Positions 1 through 7,846 of a DNA stretch of 11,480 bases are shown piece by piece. The stretch comes from Dehalococcoidia bacterium. GTDB lineage: Bacteria > Chloroflexota > Dehalococcoidia > UBA3495. The translations under genes and the position numbers were made by a program. The notes under the pieces were generated by a model that saw only the letters and a program-made list of their open reading frames with translations, was not told the origin of the DNA and made no database searches. The DNA lies in contig JAPKDE010000062.1 of NCBI GenBank assembly GCA_028822675.1, forward strand, positions 1 through 11,480. Direction: 5' to 3'. Numbering within the stretch: the stretch's first letter is position 1; each line of letters begins with the position of its first letter.

Positions 1-1421
1 TGCCGCAACTGAAGTGCCCGGTCTATGCGCCGCGTTTGGCCCACGGCCTGATCACCGCCAAGCTGAAAGAACGGCGGGTGGCCAGAGACTTGGTTGTGAC
101 CCCCATTGACCCCGGTATAGTCCATCAGATTGGAGAGAGTTTTGAGGTGTCATGGTTCCGGGTGTGTCACAGTATCCCAGATGCGATGGGTATCGCCATT
201 GGGACGCCGCTGGGAACAGTGATTCACACTGGAGACTTCAAGATTGACCATACTCCAGTGGATGGTCGTATCTTTGACCTGCCGACTTTGTCTCACTACG
301 GAGACGACGGCGTGCTGCTGCTTTGTTCTGACTCCACCTACGCGGAAGTGCCGGGTTACACAACGTCAGAGAAGGTTGTGGGGGAAGCGCTTGATCGAGC
401 CATTGGCGAGGCCGATGGCCGGGTGCTGGTGGCAACCTTCGCTTCATTAGTGTCCAGAGTCCAACAGGTGGTTGACGCTGCTGTGAAACATGGCCGCAAG
501 GTTAGCGTCGTCGGCCGCAGCATGGTTGACACCATCAAGGTCGCCACTGAGTTGGGTTACCTGAAAATACCGGAAGGGATTTTGGTTCCGCTGGCAGTGA
601 CCAGAAAACTACCCGCAGAAGAAGTGGTCTTGATGACCACCGGCAGCCAGGGAGAACCAACTTCGGCCCTGGTGCGGATCGCCAAGCAGGAACACCGCGA
701 CGTCAACATCATGGCTGGAGACACGGTGATTATCTCGGCCACCCCAATTCCGGGCAATGAGCTGCCCGTTAGCCACACCATCGACAATCTGCTCCGGCAG
801 GGAGCCAAGGTCCTCTACGACCGGATTGCTACGGTCCACGTCCACGGACACGCCAGCCAAGAAGAACTCAAGTTGGTTCTGCGTTTGGTGCGACCCAAGT
901 ACTTCCTGCCCGTGCACGGCGAGTTCCGACACCTAACCGCCCACGCCCAATTGGCCTGGGATCTAGACGTGGCCAAAGACGGGATTTTTGTGATGGTGGA
1001 CGGCGATGTTCTAGAACTGACCGAAGACGGATCTCGCATGGACGAGCGCGTCTCCGCCGGCCCCATTTACATCGACGGCCTGACCGCCCGTGACGACAAG
1101 AGCGCGGTGTTTTCCGAGCGACGTAGCCTTGCCAAAGACGGGGTCTTGGTTGTCGTAGTAACTACGAGCAAAGACACCGGCGAGGTTGTGGGCCATCCGG
1201 AGGCCGTTTCCAGTGGGTTCTTGGATGAAAGTGAAACCGGCAATCTGTTTGAAGAACTAAGTGTTGCTGTGGCCAAAGAGTTGTCCAACAGCGGCACTCG
1301 CCACAAGAAAAACGGTGAAAATGGTGAGTTTAAGGCAAAAGTCAAAGAAACTGCCCGCGGCTTCATAGCTAGCTCAGTTCGCCGTTCCCCTATGATAGTT
1401 CCAGTGGTCTTGGAGGTTTAA
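1..1421 (+). CDS. rnj: Ribonuclease J (5'-truncated by window edge)
   Basis: This is the C-terminal ~472 residues of ribonuclease J, a zinc-dependent metallo-beta-lactamase/beta-CASP RNase with 5'-to-3' exo- and endonuclease activity in mRNA decay and rRNA maturation. The first full codon starts at base 3; a TTG at 36 is internal (it reads PRLAHGL), not a start. The missing N-terminus would carry the HxHxDH metal motif. Visible family motifs are the CHSIPDA histidine (168-170), HTGDFKID with its metal-binding Asp (codon at 234), SDSTYAE, the beta-CASP stretch VHGHASQEELK, and PVHGEFRHL. The C-terminal domain ends RRSPMIVPVVLEV, and family members are typically ~550 residues, so about 80-100 are missing. 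The gene precedes ftsK by 51 bases, an arrangement known in Actinobacteria and related groups (often dapA-rnj-ftsK). The assignment is secure. Confidence 0.95.
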   Translation, partial: PQLKCPVYAPRLAHGLITAKLKERRVARDLVVTPIDPGIVHQIGESFEVSWFRVCHSIPDAMGIAIGTPLGTVIHTGDFKIDHTPVDGRIFDLPTLSHYGDDGVLLLCSDSTYAEVPGYTTSEKVVGEALDRAIGEADGRVLVATFASLVSRVQQVVDAAVKHGRKVSVVGRSMVDTIKVATELGYLKIPEGILVPLAVTRKLPAEEVVLMTTGSQGEPTSALVRIAKQEHRDVNIMAGDTVIISATPIPGNELPVSHTIDNLLRQGAKVLYDRIATVHVHGHASQEELKLVLRLVRPKYFLPVHGEFRHLTAHAQLAWDLDVAKDGIFVMVDGDVLELTEDGSRMDERVSAGPIYIDGLTARDDKSAVFSERRSLAKDGVLVVVVTTSKDTGEVVGHPEAVSSGFLDESETGNLFEELSVAVAKELSNSGTRHKKNGENGEFKAKVKETARGFIASSVRRSPMIVPVVLEV

Positions 1422-1451
1422 TCCAGCCACTCGCCGGATAACGGCCATAGC

Positions 1452-1482
1452 AACTGCCACTGGAGGGATATAGTGGCCAGTT
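1452..1482 (+). promoter_or_regulatory. Hairpin enclosing the ftsK ribosome binding site and start
   Basis: AACTGCCACT (1452-1461) can pair with AGTGGCCAGTT (1472-1482), giving ten base pairs with one bulged C. The Shine-Dalgarno GGAGGG (1462-1467) lies in the ten-base loop and the GTG start (1473-1475) lies in the 3' arm. This pairing is seen in the sequence. Its use in translational control of ftsK is inference. Confidence 0.4.
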
Positions 1483-3860
1483 CCATTGGGCGTAAGCGGG
1501 ATGATACTGCTTCGCCATCGATAAAGGACCTCATCCATGGAGCCCCCGGGTCACTGCTAGACGCTCTGGTCGTATTGGCCATTGGTCTTTCTGTTGGTCT
1601 GTATTTTGGCTTCTCTACAGACGCACGCGTTTGGGCTGTTGAAGCCCTAGGCTATGGCTGGATTCCGTTTGGATTCTGGATTGCCGTATCTCTGCTAACG
1701 CTCCGCTACAACCGCCACGTAATCTCCGTCCATTGGCGTCGCTGGATTATTGCTGCGGCATTGGTCGCCATTTCGATTGGCATACTCTCCACCATTTTCC
1801 CTGAAGATGGCGCGTTGGAAGATGTCAGCCTGGGCGGCAAATGGGGCGCATACCTTGGTGGCACTCCCCTGATTTTAGCCGCCGCCAAAATGGCTGCCAT
1901 TGTGCTGCTCGTTCCCCTTGTTGTTCAGCTAAAGCGGGCCGGTTCTGTGTATCTACGCTACGGCCGGTTTTTACTGTTGGGCATCCAGGTAGCGGTGCTT
2001 TATTTCTACATCGCCATTCAAGAGTCAGCCAGATTCCTAGACCGAAGATTCCGCATCCTGCGTTTCGGGATGCACCGGAAGGCGTCACGCAAAGACCTTT
2101 TGAAGATGCTGGTCATGGGGACGTCCAAAACCCCGGTGCGCACTCTGGCCTACCAGGGCGATACGGAAGGCGGTATTGCATTAAAGGACCGCCCGGAAAC
2201 TGACTTGGACGAGTACGAGCCAGGCGGCCGAGGCAGCTCAAACTCCGGCAACAACTCCAGCAAAAACAACGACCACGACAAGGACAACAACGACGACTAT
2301 GAAGAGTGGGAGATGCCAGAATCTGGTCTAATCCCCACCTTTGATAACAAAGAACCCCCGCCGCTCAAGAGCTCCAAGGCGACCAAGACCGTTGCTTCTA
2401 ATGGCAGCAGCGGCGGGACCGGGAAAAGTACCGCGGGAGGCTGGCAGACACCTCCGGTGGACGGACTGACTCCGCCAGACACGCACCATGCACCGGAAGC
2501 GGCCCTCCAAGATATGGCCCGGCTGGTTGAAAGTACCCTTGGCGATCACGGCGTCCGCGTTGAAGTAACCGACGTTAAAGCCGGGCCCAGGATCGTGCGC
2601 TTTGGCTTGGTTCCCGGATGGGTTCCCAAACGAGGGGATTCCAGGCGTGGTGCCATCGGTCTAGACACGGAAAACGACGACCCGTCATCCGTGGAGCGGA
2701 GTCGAGTTAAAGTCCAGAGCATATTGACCCGCGAGAAGGACATGGCCCTGGCGCTGAAGACCCCGTATTTGAGGATTGAGGCGCCCGTTCCGGGTGAGGC
2801 CTTAGTGGGTTTGGAAGTGCCCAGTCCTTCGCCCAGCAAAGTGCACCTGAGAGAAGTTATAGAAACGCCCGCATTCAGTCGGTTGGTGGCCAAGGGTGGT
2901 CTGCCGATTGCCTTGGGTCAGGACACTGGCGGTAGTCCTGTGGTCTTGGACTTGGCGGCACTGCCCCACATGTTGATCGCTGGAGCAACGGGCAGCGGCA
3001 AGAGCGTTTGTATCAACTCCATTGTGGCCTCGTTCCTGCTCACCAAGACCCCGGACCAGTTGCGGATCCTCATGGTTGACCCCAAGCGTGTTGAGCTAAC
3101 TCCGTTCAACGGCATACCCCATCTGATTGGCCCGGTGATTGTGGACGCAGAAGAGGTAAACACCGCGCTGCGTGGCCTGATCCGGGAGATGCTCGCCCGC
3201 TACAAGTTGATGGAAGAAATTGGTGCCAGGAACATTGAGGGCTACAACAAACGCGCCAAAGAGAAGATGCCATTCTTGGTGCTGATTGTGGATGAACTGG
3301 CCGATCTCATGATGGTTGGTGGGTTTGCAGTGGAACAAAACCTGGTGCGGCTGGCCCAACTAGGCCGGGCAACTGGCATCCACCTGGTGCTGGCTACCCA
3401 GAGGCCGTCAGTCAACGTGGTTACCGGATTGCTCAAGGCCAACGTGCCGGCCCGGGCCGCCTTTGCTGTGGCCTCTCAAGTCGACTCCAGGGTCATTCTT
3501 GATGCCATTGGCGCAGAGAAGCTGTTGGGCAAAGGCGACATGCTCTTGCTGCACAATGAGTCTCCCAAGCCCAGTAGGGTGCAAGGGACGCTGGTCTATG
3601 ACCAAGAGATTGACCAGATCGTGGAGTACTGGCTGAGCCAGGAAGGCCCTGCGGTGCCAGAGATCAATGTGTCTGAACCCGAGATTGAAGAAAGCGAAGA
3701 TAGCGTTGACGCTCACATGATGGAGGAAGCCAGGGAGTTGGCTGCCAGAAACCCGCAGTTGACCAGCTCGTATCTGGAGCGTCGACTTAAGATTGGCCGA
3801 GGCAAGGCTGAAGAAGTGATCGAGCTGTTGGAAGAAGAGGGCTTCTTAGACGCCCGCTAG
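1473..3860 (+). CDS. ftsK: DNA translocase FtsK/SpoIIIE
   Basis: This is a 795-residue septal DNA translocase that pumps chromosomal DNA through the closing septum and assists dimer resolution and segregation. The GTG start is supported by GGAGGG five bases upstream. The N-terminus has about four to five hydrophobic segments (roughly residues 30-50, 57-78, 88-107, 131-155 and 164-185). A hydrophilic linker follows (~200-340) with a Ser/Asn/Asp-rich patch (~254-285). The motor domain shows Walker A GATGSGKS (504-511) and Walker B LVLIVDEL (602-609, Asp607), followed by the family block LATQRPSVNVVTG. The last ~45 residues form the winged-helix gamma domain (SSYLERRLKIGRGKAEEVIE), which in relatives reads oriented KOPS/SRS sequences. 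The size matches Gram-positive-type SpoIIIE/FtsK. The downstream gene is convergent. Confidence 0.96.
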   Translation: MASSIGRKRDDTASPSIKDLIHGAPGSLLDALVVLAIGLSVGLYFGFSTDARVWAVEALGYGWIPFGFWIAVSLLTLRYNRHVISVHWRRWIIAAALVAISIGILSTIFPEDGALEDVSLGGKWGAYLGGTPLILAAAKMAAIVLLVPLVVQLKRAGSVYLRYGRFLLLGIQVAVLYFYIAIQESARFLDRRFRILRFGMHRKASRKDLLKMLVMGTSKTPVRTLAYQGDTEGGIALKDRPETDLDEYEPGGRGSSNSGNNSSKNNDHDKDNNDDYEEWEMPESGLIPTFDNKEPPPLKSSKATKTVASNGSSGGTGKSTAGGWQTPPVDGLTPPDTHHAPEAALQDMARLVESTLGDHGVRVEVTDVKAGPRIVRFGLVPGWVPKRGDSRRGAIGLDTENDDPSSVERSRVKVQSILTREKDMALALKTPYLRIEAPVPGEALVGLEVPSPSPSKVHLREVIETPAFSRLVAKGGLPIALGQDTGGSPVVLDLAALPHMLIAGATGSGKSVCINSIVASFLLTKTPDQLRILMVDPKRVELTPFNGIPHLIGPVIVDAEEVNTALRGLIREMLARYKLMEEIGARNIEGYNKRAKEKMPFLVLIVDELADLMMVGGFAVEQNLVRLAQLGRATGIHLVLATQRPSVNVVTGLLKANVPARAAFAVASQVDSRVILDAIGAEKLLGKGDMLLLHNESPKPSRVQGTLVYDQEIDQIVEYWLSQEGPAVPEINVSEPEIEESEDSVDAHMMEEARELAARNPQLTSSYLERRLKIGRGKAEEVIELLEEEGFLDAR

Positions 3861-3868
3861 TTTCTATT

Positions 3869-3893
3869 CTAAGTTTCTGGTTCAAAAACTTAG
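3869..3893. terminator. Possible weak bidirectional terminator
   Basis: CTAAGTTT (3869-3876) and AAACTTAG (3886-3893) form an eight-base-pair inverted repeat with a nine-base loop, in the short gap between the convergent ftsK and lipoprotein genes. The stem is AT-rich and its right arm overlaps the stop codon of the minus-strand gene. There is no clear U-tract, so termination is only a suggestion. Confidence 0.3.
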
Positions 3894-5983
3894 GGCGATG
3901 CCACAAAATCTTCGCCATGTAACTGAACGAACACCTTATTGACCCTGCTTATCCGGTCAGTCGGGGTATGTTTTAGGAATAGCTGGTAGATTTCAGCGTC
4001 GGTAAACTTTCGGTCTTCTTCAATACTGGTCTGGAATATCTCCCGCCAGGCCGCGTGGAATGGCCCATCGTCCATGGCGGCTTTTAGCCCTCTGATGATT
4101 TTCTCACCGTAGTTGTTATAGCAAAACCGGTGGGCTATTGGTTCTGGATAGTAACCAGGATAGGCCGCTGCAATCTCCGTTATGTTGGTCACGTCATTAG
4201 GGCAACTTGACCGTTTGCTGCGGGGTGCTACTTCCTGGTTGTACAGATCAAAGCCCACCTGAGTAGCCAGGAAATTGGCCGTGCCCTCCCAGAACCAGGA
4301 CGAGTCCATCACCCGATAAAAATGGGTAATCTCATGCACGATTCCGCCCTCAATCAGCTGCGGTAGGCTCGCGTCCTCCGAAAGGTCCAGGGTGAAGTGA
4401 GTTCCGTAGTTGATTCCTCCAGCGTCGATGTTGGTGCTAAACAGCATGATGATTTCTTTCACCGGCAGCGGAAAACCCATGTAGTTTTCTATGGCCAAGA
4501 CTGCGGAGCGCAGATGGGTCATGGTGGCTGATTCCGTTTGGTGTTCCAGGAATCTGACCAGGTAAAGATCCACTGATCCTGAGAGTGGCAGTGGCTCCGT
4601 GGTTTTCTCCATATAGAACCGGTTGTCCACCAGTGATTGGTAATCAGTGGGTACGCTCTTTGCTTGGCCAGGAAGGACTGTGAGCACCACGGCTTCGTCG
4701 TCGGTGATGCCGTCTTTGTACCAGCTTTGTTTGGTGAGCAGCGCCCAGTCCTCTGGGTCTTGGTTCAGGGTTTTAATGGCGTCCACAGCGCTGACATCGT
4801 GCCTCTCAACCGAGTCTCTGAAGAAATCCATATTGGCTACCTGCACGCTCAATGCTGGTGAACTGTTAAATAGTCTGGCGGTCGCCTTCAGCAGGTTGAT
4901 CTCTTGGTCTTCTGCCGGTGCGGTGATGAACCACGGAACGGCCGCTACGATTTCGGCGGTTGGTTGATCCAGCAAAGCCAAGAGGCCAAGTGCCAGTTTG
5001 TCATTTTCAGATATCCCATCGTTGATCCATTCAAGGCCGAGTAAGACTGGTGGCAGGTCGGGGTCTACGCCTGAAATCGTGGCCAGGCGCGATATCAAAG
5101 TAAATTAGGCCAGGGTCAGGTCGTCCAAGAACCAGCCATTCTCCAGCAGCGATTGCCTGGTGGCAGGTTGGAGGTCGACGATCTCTTGAATGGCAACTGC
5201 CTCGTCTGGAGAGATATCGTCTCGAAGCCATGGCAGTTCAAGTAAACCAGCTAAGAACGCAGTATCGTTCTGGGCGATTAAAGCTAGGTTTCGCTGGACT
5301 ACTCTTAGGTCTCCGGTGTGGCCTTGCACCACCCACGGCAACGATGCCACCATTATCGAAACGTCCGGGAACGGCGCCAAGTCCAAGAAACTTTGCAACC
5401 AGAATTCCTTTGTCTGGACTGAGACAGGGGCGCCCTTTAGCCATTCAAGGTCTGTCATGGCGCCACCAAGCTCAACGTCCGCTGATGAAATACTGGCAAA
5501 CGTCTCTATCGCGGCCGTCTAGGCGCTATTGACGCCGTCGGACACCCAGCTTGAGCCGGTCAAAAACCGGGCCGGGTTGATGTTCTGACCTGCGATGGAC
5601 CTGAGGGCAGATACCGCCCGTTGTTCAAATCGATCTAGATTCCCTTTTGTCCAGGACAGGCCTGCTAATAGATTTTGTTCCGGCGTGAGGATGGGTGTCG
5701 GCTGAGGCCGGGGCGTGGGACTTGGAGCGGGAGATGGCGTATTTGCGGCGACGCTGGTGGGCTTGGTAGTTGGGGTAGGGGGCGCTGAAGGTTCCGGGGT
5801 TGATGTGCCATCCCTAACCTGTGTTGGTTCTGTTATTGCTGTGGGCGCAGCGGTGGCAACAGGCTCAGTAGTTGTCGATGGTGCGGGTGTGGCTGCCGCG
5901 CTACAGGCAATTAGACTAATGAGAAGGGCAAGGCCAGCCAGAAACTTGGTGATCGGTCTGAAGTACCTGAAAGTATGCTGCAT
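3890..5983 (-). pseudogene. Repeat-containing lipoprotein with zinc-peptidase-like domain, broken by two in-frame stops
   Basis: Three consecutive open stretches (5983-5519, 5518-5105, 5104-3890) lie in one reading frame, separated only by TAG at 5519-5521 and TAA at 5105-5107. Read through, they give one ~697-codon protein. Its order is a lipoprotein signal peptide with lipobox LIAC (Cys27), a Pro/Thr/Ser spacer (~28-100), and ten ~35-residue repeats beginning W-x-x-D-G. The C-terminal domain carries HEITH (bases 4322-4336, read-through residues 550-554) and a Glu 12 residues beyond the last His in FWEGTANF. That pattern resembles gluzincin/Peptidase MA-like zinc peptidases, so an exported, membrane-anchored protein is inferred. 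The repeat pattern continues unbroken across both stops, so these are lesions or errors rather than gene boundaries. Restart codons exist (ATG at 5458, TTG at 5098), but such products would lack the signal peptide. I cannot name a specific family for the whole protein. Confidence 0.8.
4619..5653 (-). repeat. Ten tandem ~35-residue W-x-x-D-G protein repeats
   Basis: This is a coding repeat within the broken lipoprotein gene. Units begin at Trp (or Phe once) with the first base of that codon at 5653, 5548, 5443, 5335, 5230, 5134, 5029, 4933, 4825 and 4723, so periods are 32 to 36 residues. The consensus is W-(hydrophobic)-x-D-G-I-(S/T)-x-x-E, then two likely short helices with periodic Leu/Ala/Ile, ending L-x-W or P-W. 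Clear units read WLRDDISPDEAVAIQ, WINDGISENDKLALG and WYKDGITDDEAVVLT. Position 10 is Glu, Asp or Gln in seven of the eight units that encode a residue there. The units are divergent in sequence, which suggests an old array. An alpha-helical solenoid fold is inferred. Confidence 0.75.
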
Positions 5984-6069
5984 GGGAAATGTTCAGTTCT
6001 CTTTTCCAGTTCGAGTAGAGGCAATCTTACCAAACCGAGTTTGTTCTGGGAGGTAAATCCACTAACGGT

Positions 6070-6098
6070 TTTTCAAGCTGGCTTTGGTTTGCTATCAT
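6070..6098 (+). promoter_or_regulatory. Candidate sigma-70 promoter for the PHP gene
   Basis: TTTTCA (6070-6075), a 17-base spacer and TATCAT (6093-6098) match the -35/-10 consensus at 4/6 and 5/6. This lies in the 170-base divergent gap between the lipoprotein gene and the PHP gene, and would start transcription about 50 bases before the TTG start. No other gene is visible in this gap. Confidence 0.35.
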
Positions 6099-6153
6099 GG
6101 GCTTGACCCGTTGAAAACCAAGAAGGCTGATGACTAGGTTGAATAAATAGTTC

Positions 6154-6813
6154 TTGCTGATAGACCTTCACACCCATAGCTATCCCCACTCTGACGACAG
6201 TTTCATGAGTGTTGACGAATTGATTGAGGGCTCCAAGTCTCTGGGACTGGACGCCATATGCCTCACCGACCACGATGCATTCTGGACCACCGAGCAGATA
6301 GACGACCTCTCCAACAGTCACAATTTTCTGATTATTCCAGGATGTGAGATCAATACTGAGGCCGGACACGTATTAGTATTTGGACTAAGCAAATACGAAT
6401 TTGGAATGCATAAACCCGAATTCCTCCAGGCTTGCGTAGACAAAGCAGGCGGGGCAATGATAGCTGCCCACCCCTATCGTCGGCGCTTTATAGAGGAACC
6501 GGCGGAAAAACCCGGCGTCCGGGAAGAGATGTTGGAACGGGCGGGCGGTGATGAGTTCTTCCAGATGTGTCAGGGCCTGGAAGCGCTGAATGGGCGCGGC
6601 CTTTCAATACAAAACCAGTTCTCGCTGGACTTAGGTGGGATGCTGAGTGTGAGCATGACCGCCGGTAGCGATGCCCATAAAGTGGAACAGATAGGCACCG
6701 TGGCAACCGAATTTGAGCGGCCTGTATCCTGTTTGGCAGACCTCATAAAAGAACTGCAGGCAGGCCGATTCCATCCGGTGGACCTTAGACACAAAACCGC
6801 CCCCGATACGTAG
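6154..6813 (+). CDS. PHP-domain metal-dependent phosphoesterase
   Basis: This 219-residue protein belongs to the polymerase and histidinol phosphatase (PHP) superfamily, COG0613-like. Such proteins hydrolyse phosphoester bonds using two or three metals. The metal-ligand motifs appear in the expected order: DLHTHS (His6, His8), LTDHD (Asp39, His40), PGCEIN (Glu65), AGHVLVFG (His72), AAHPYR (His106), EALNGR, and GSDAHK (Asp173, His175). The start is TTG at 6154, the only start codon between an in-frame TAG at 6148 and the DLHTH motif. It has no good Shine-Dalgarno, so translation may be weak. The gene ends in three consecutive TAG codons (6811-6819). It sits 38 bases before the ABC ATPase on the same strand and may be co-transcribed with it. 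The substrate cannot be read from the sequence; relatives include nucleoside 3',5'-bisphosphatases and short-RNA-degrading enzymes. Confidence 0.88.
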   Translation: MLIDLHTHSYPHSDDSFMSVDELIEGSKSLGLDAICLTDHDAFWTTEQIDDLSNSHNFLIIPGCEINTEAGHVLVFGLSKYEFGMHKPEFLQACVDKAGGAMIAAHPYRRRFIEEPAEKPGVREEMLERAGGDEFFQMCQGLEALNGRGLSIQNQFSLDLGGMLSVSMTAGSDAHKVEQIGTVATEFERPVSCLADLIKELQAGRFHPVDLRHKTAPDT

Positions 6814-6851
6814 TAGTAGCAGAAGATTACTAATATGGAGTGCTTCGGCAC

Positions 6852-7844
6852 ATGAGTCCACTGCTGAGAATAGAAGACCTAACTGTGAGTTTTGGCACCT
6901 CCGCCGGTCGGGTCAGGGCGCTGAACAATGTGAATATTACCCTTGAAGAGGGTGAGGTCTATTGCGTAGTTGGCGAGAGCGGCTCCGGCAAGAGCACTTT
7001 GGCTTTGACGGTTATGGGTCTGCTGCCCCATAACGCTGAGGTTGCCGACGGTCGGATCATGTACAAGGACATTGACCTCCTACGGTCTGGTCCTGACCAG
7101 ATGCGGGATCTTCGCGGTCGCGAGATCGCTCTAGTCTTCCAGGACGCTAAGTCGGCGCTGAACCCCCTTGAGTGCATCGGCCCCCAATTAGAAGAAGTGA
7201 TTCTGGAGCACAGTGATGTGTCGCTTCGGAACGCCAACAAAATGGCCCAAGACATGCTCCACGAGATGGGCCTGCCAGACCCAAAGCGGATTATGGGCCA
7301 GTATCCATTCGCCCTGAGCGGCGGCATGTGTCAACGGATCATGATGGCAATGGCATTGATCCTTCGACCAAAACTACTCATCGCCGACGAACCAACCTCC
7401 GGTTTGGACGTGACTCTTCAGGCTGAATTACTCCACCGGATAAGGGAACTGGTTAAGGATTTCAACTCTTCAGTTCTGTTGATTACCCATGACATGGGCG
7501 TGGTTGCGGCCATGGCCAAGAAAGTGGGCGTGATCTACGCTGGCAACGTGGTGGAGAATGCCGAGGTGGTGCCGTTGTTCCGGCGCTCCCAGCACCCTTA
7601 TACCTGGTCCTTGCTACAGGCATTGCCGCGGATGGATGACCCAGGGAAAAGGATCAAGCCGCTGCCTGGTAGCCCGCCAGACATGATCAACCTGCCCATG
7701 GAGTGCCCGTTTTTGCCTCGGTGTTTTAAAGCGCAGAGTCAATGCCGCGCCGAGGTAAAACCCAAGTTGGTTGAGACCGAGCGGAACCACTTTGTGGCCT
7801 GCTATAACCCGGTAATACCAGTAGGTGAATTGAACGCGGATTAG
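6852..7844 (+). CDS. Oligopeptide/dipeptide ABC transporter ATP-binding protein (OppD/DppD type), orphan
   Basis: This 330-residue ATPase belongs to the peptide/nickel ABC importer family. Using the ATG at 6852, Walker A is GESGSGKST (41-49), the Q-loop is at Gln97, the signature LSGGMCQR is at 155-162, Walker B LLIADE is at 175-180, the D-loop is SGLD, and the H-loop is His213. The C-terminal oligo_HPY domain (~268-318) has LPGSPPDM and four cysteines (285, 291, 298, 317). That cysteine set is typical of OppD/DppD, and an iron-sulfur cluster has been reported there for some members. The ATG has GGAG at 6837-6840, 11 bases upstream. An in-frame GTG at 6840 overlaps that GGAG and would add four residues, so it is less likely. 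No permease, partner ATPase or binding protein is present, and the next gene is convergent after 2 bases. The gene is therefore an orphan here. Confidence 0.93.
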   Translation: MSPLLRIEDLTVSFGTSAGRVRALNNVNITLEEGEVYCVVGESGSGKSTLALTVMGLLPHNAEVADGRIMYKDIDLLRSGPDQMRDLRGREIALVFQDAKSALNPLECIGPQLEEVILEHSDVSLRNANKMAQDMLHEMGLPDPKRIMGQYPFALSGGMCQRIMMAMALILRPKLLIADEPTSGLDVTLQAELLHRIRELVKDFNSSVLLITHDMGVVAAMAKKVGVIYAGNVVENAEVVPLFRRSQHPYTWSLLQALPRMDDPGKRIKPLPGSPPDMINLPMECPFLPRCFKAQSQCRAEVKPKLVETERNHFVACYNPVIPVGELNAD

Positions 7845-7846
7845 GT

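Noticed and set aside
5084..5125. Frameshift explanation for the split lipoprotein gene
   Set aside because: All three open stretches share one reading frame and the repeat alignment crosses both stops without insertion or deletion. Only base substitutions are needed.
3890..5983. Stop-codon reassignment (TAG/TAA read as amino acids)
   Set aside because: TAA and TAG are used as normal terminators by several intact genes in this window (for example RNase J, FtsK, HolA, LLM). The premature stops occur in only two loci.
5715..6056. Plus-strand Gly/Val-rich open frame of ~113 codons
   Set aside because: It is the antisense shadow of the Pro/Thr-rich stalk of the lipoprotein gene; the composition bias explains its length.
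6067..6119. GGTTTTTCAA and TTGAAAACC inverted pair flanking the PHP promoter
   Set aside because: The arms are A/T-rich with an unpaired base and are separated by 34 bases; this is likely chance.
6811..6819. TAGTAGTAG at the end of the PHP gene
   Set aside because: Tandem stops occur by chance and have no clear meaning here.
7845..7846. Terminator between the convergent ABC and holA genes
   Set aside because: Only two bases separate the stops and no hairpin with a U-tract is visible across the junction.
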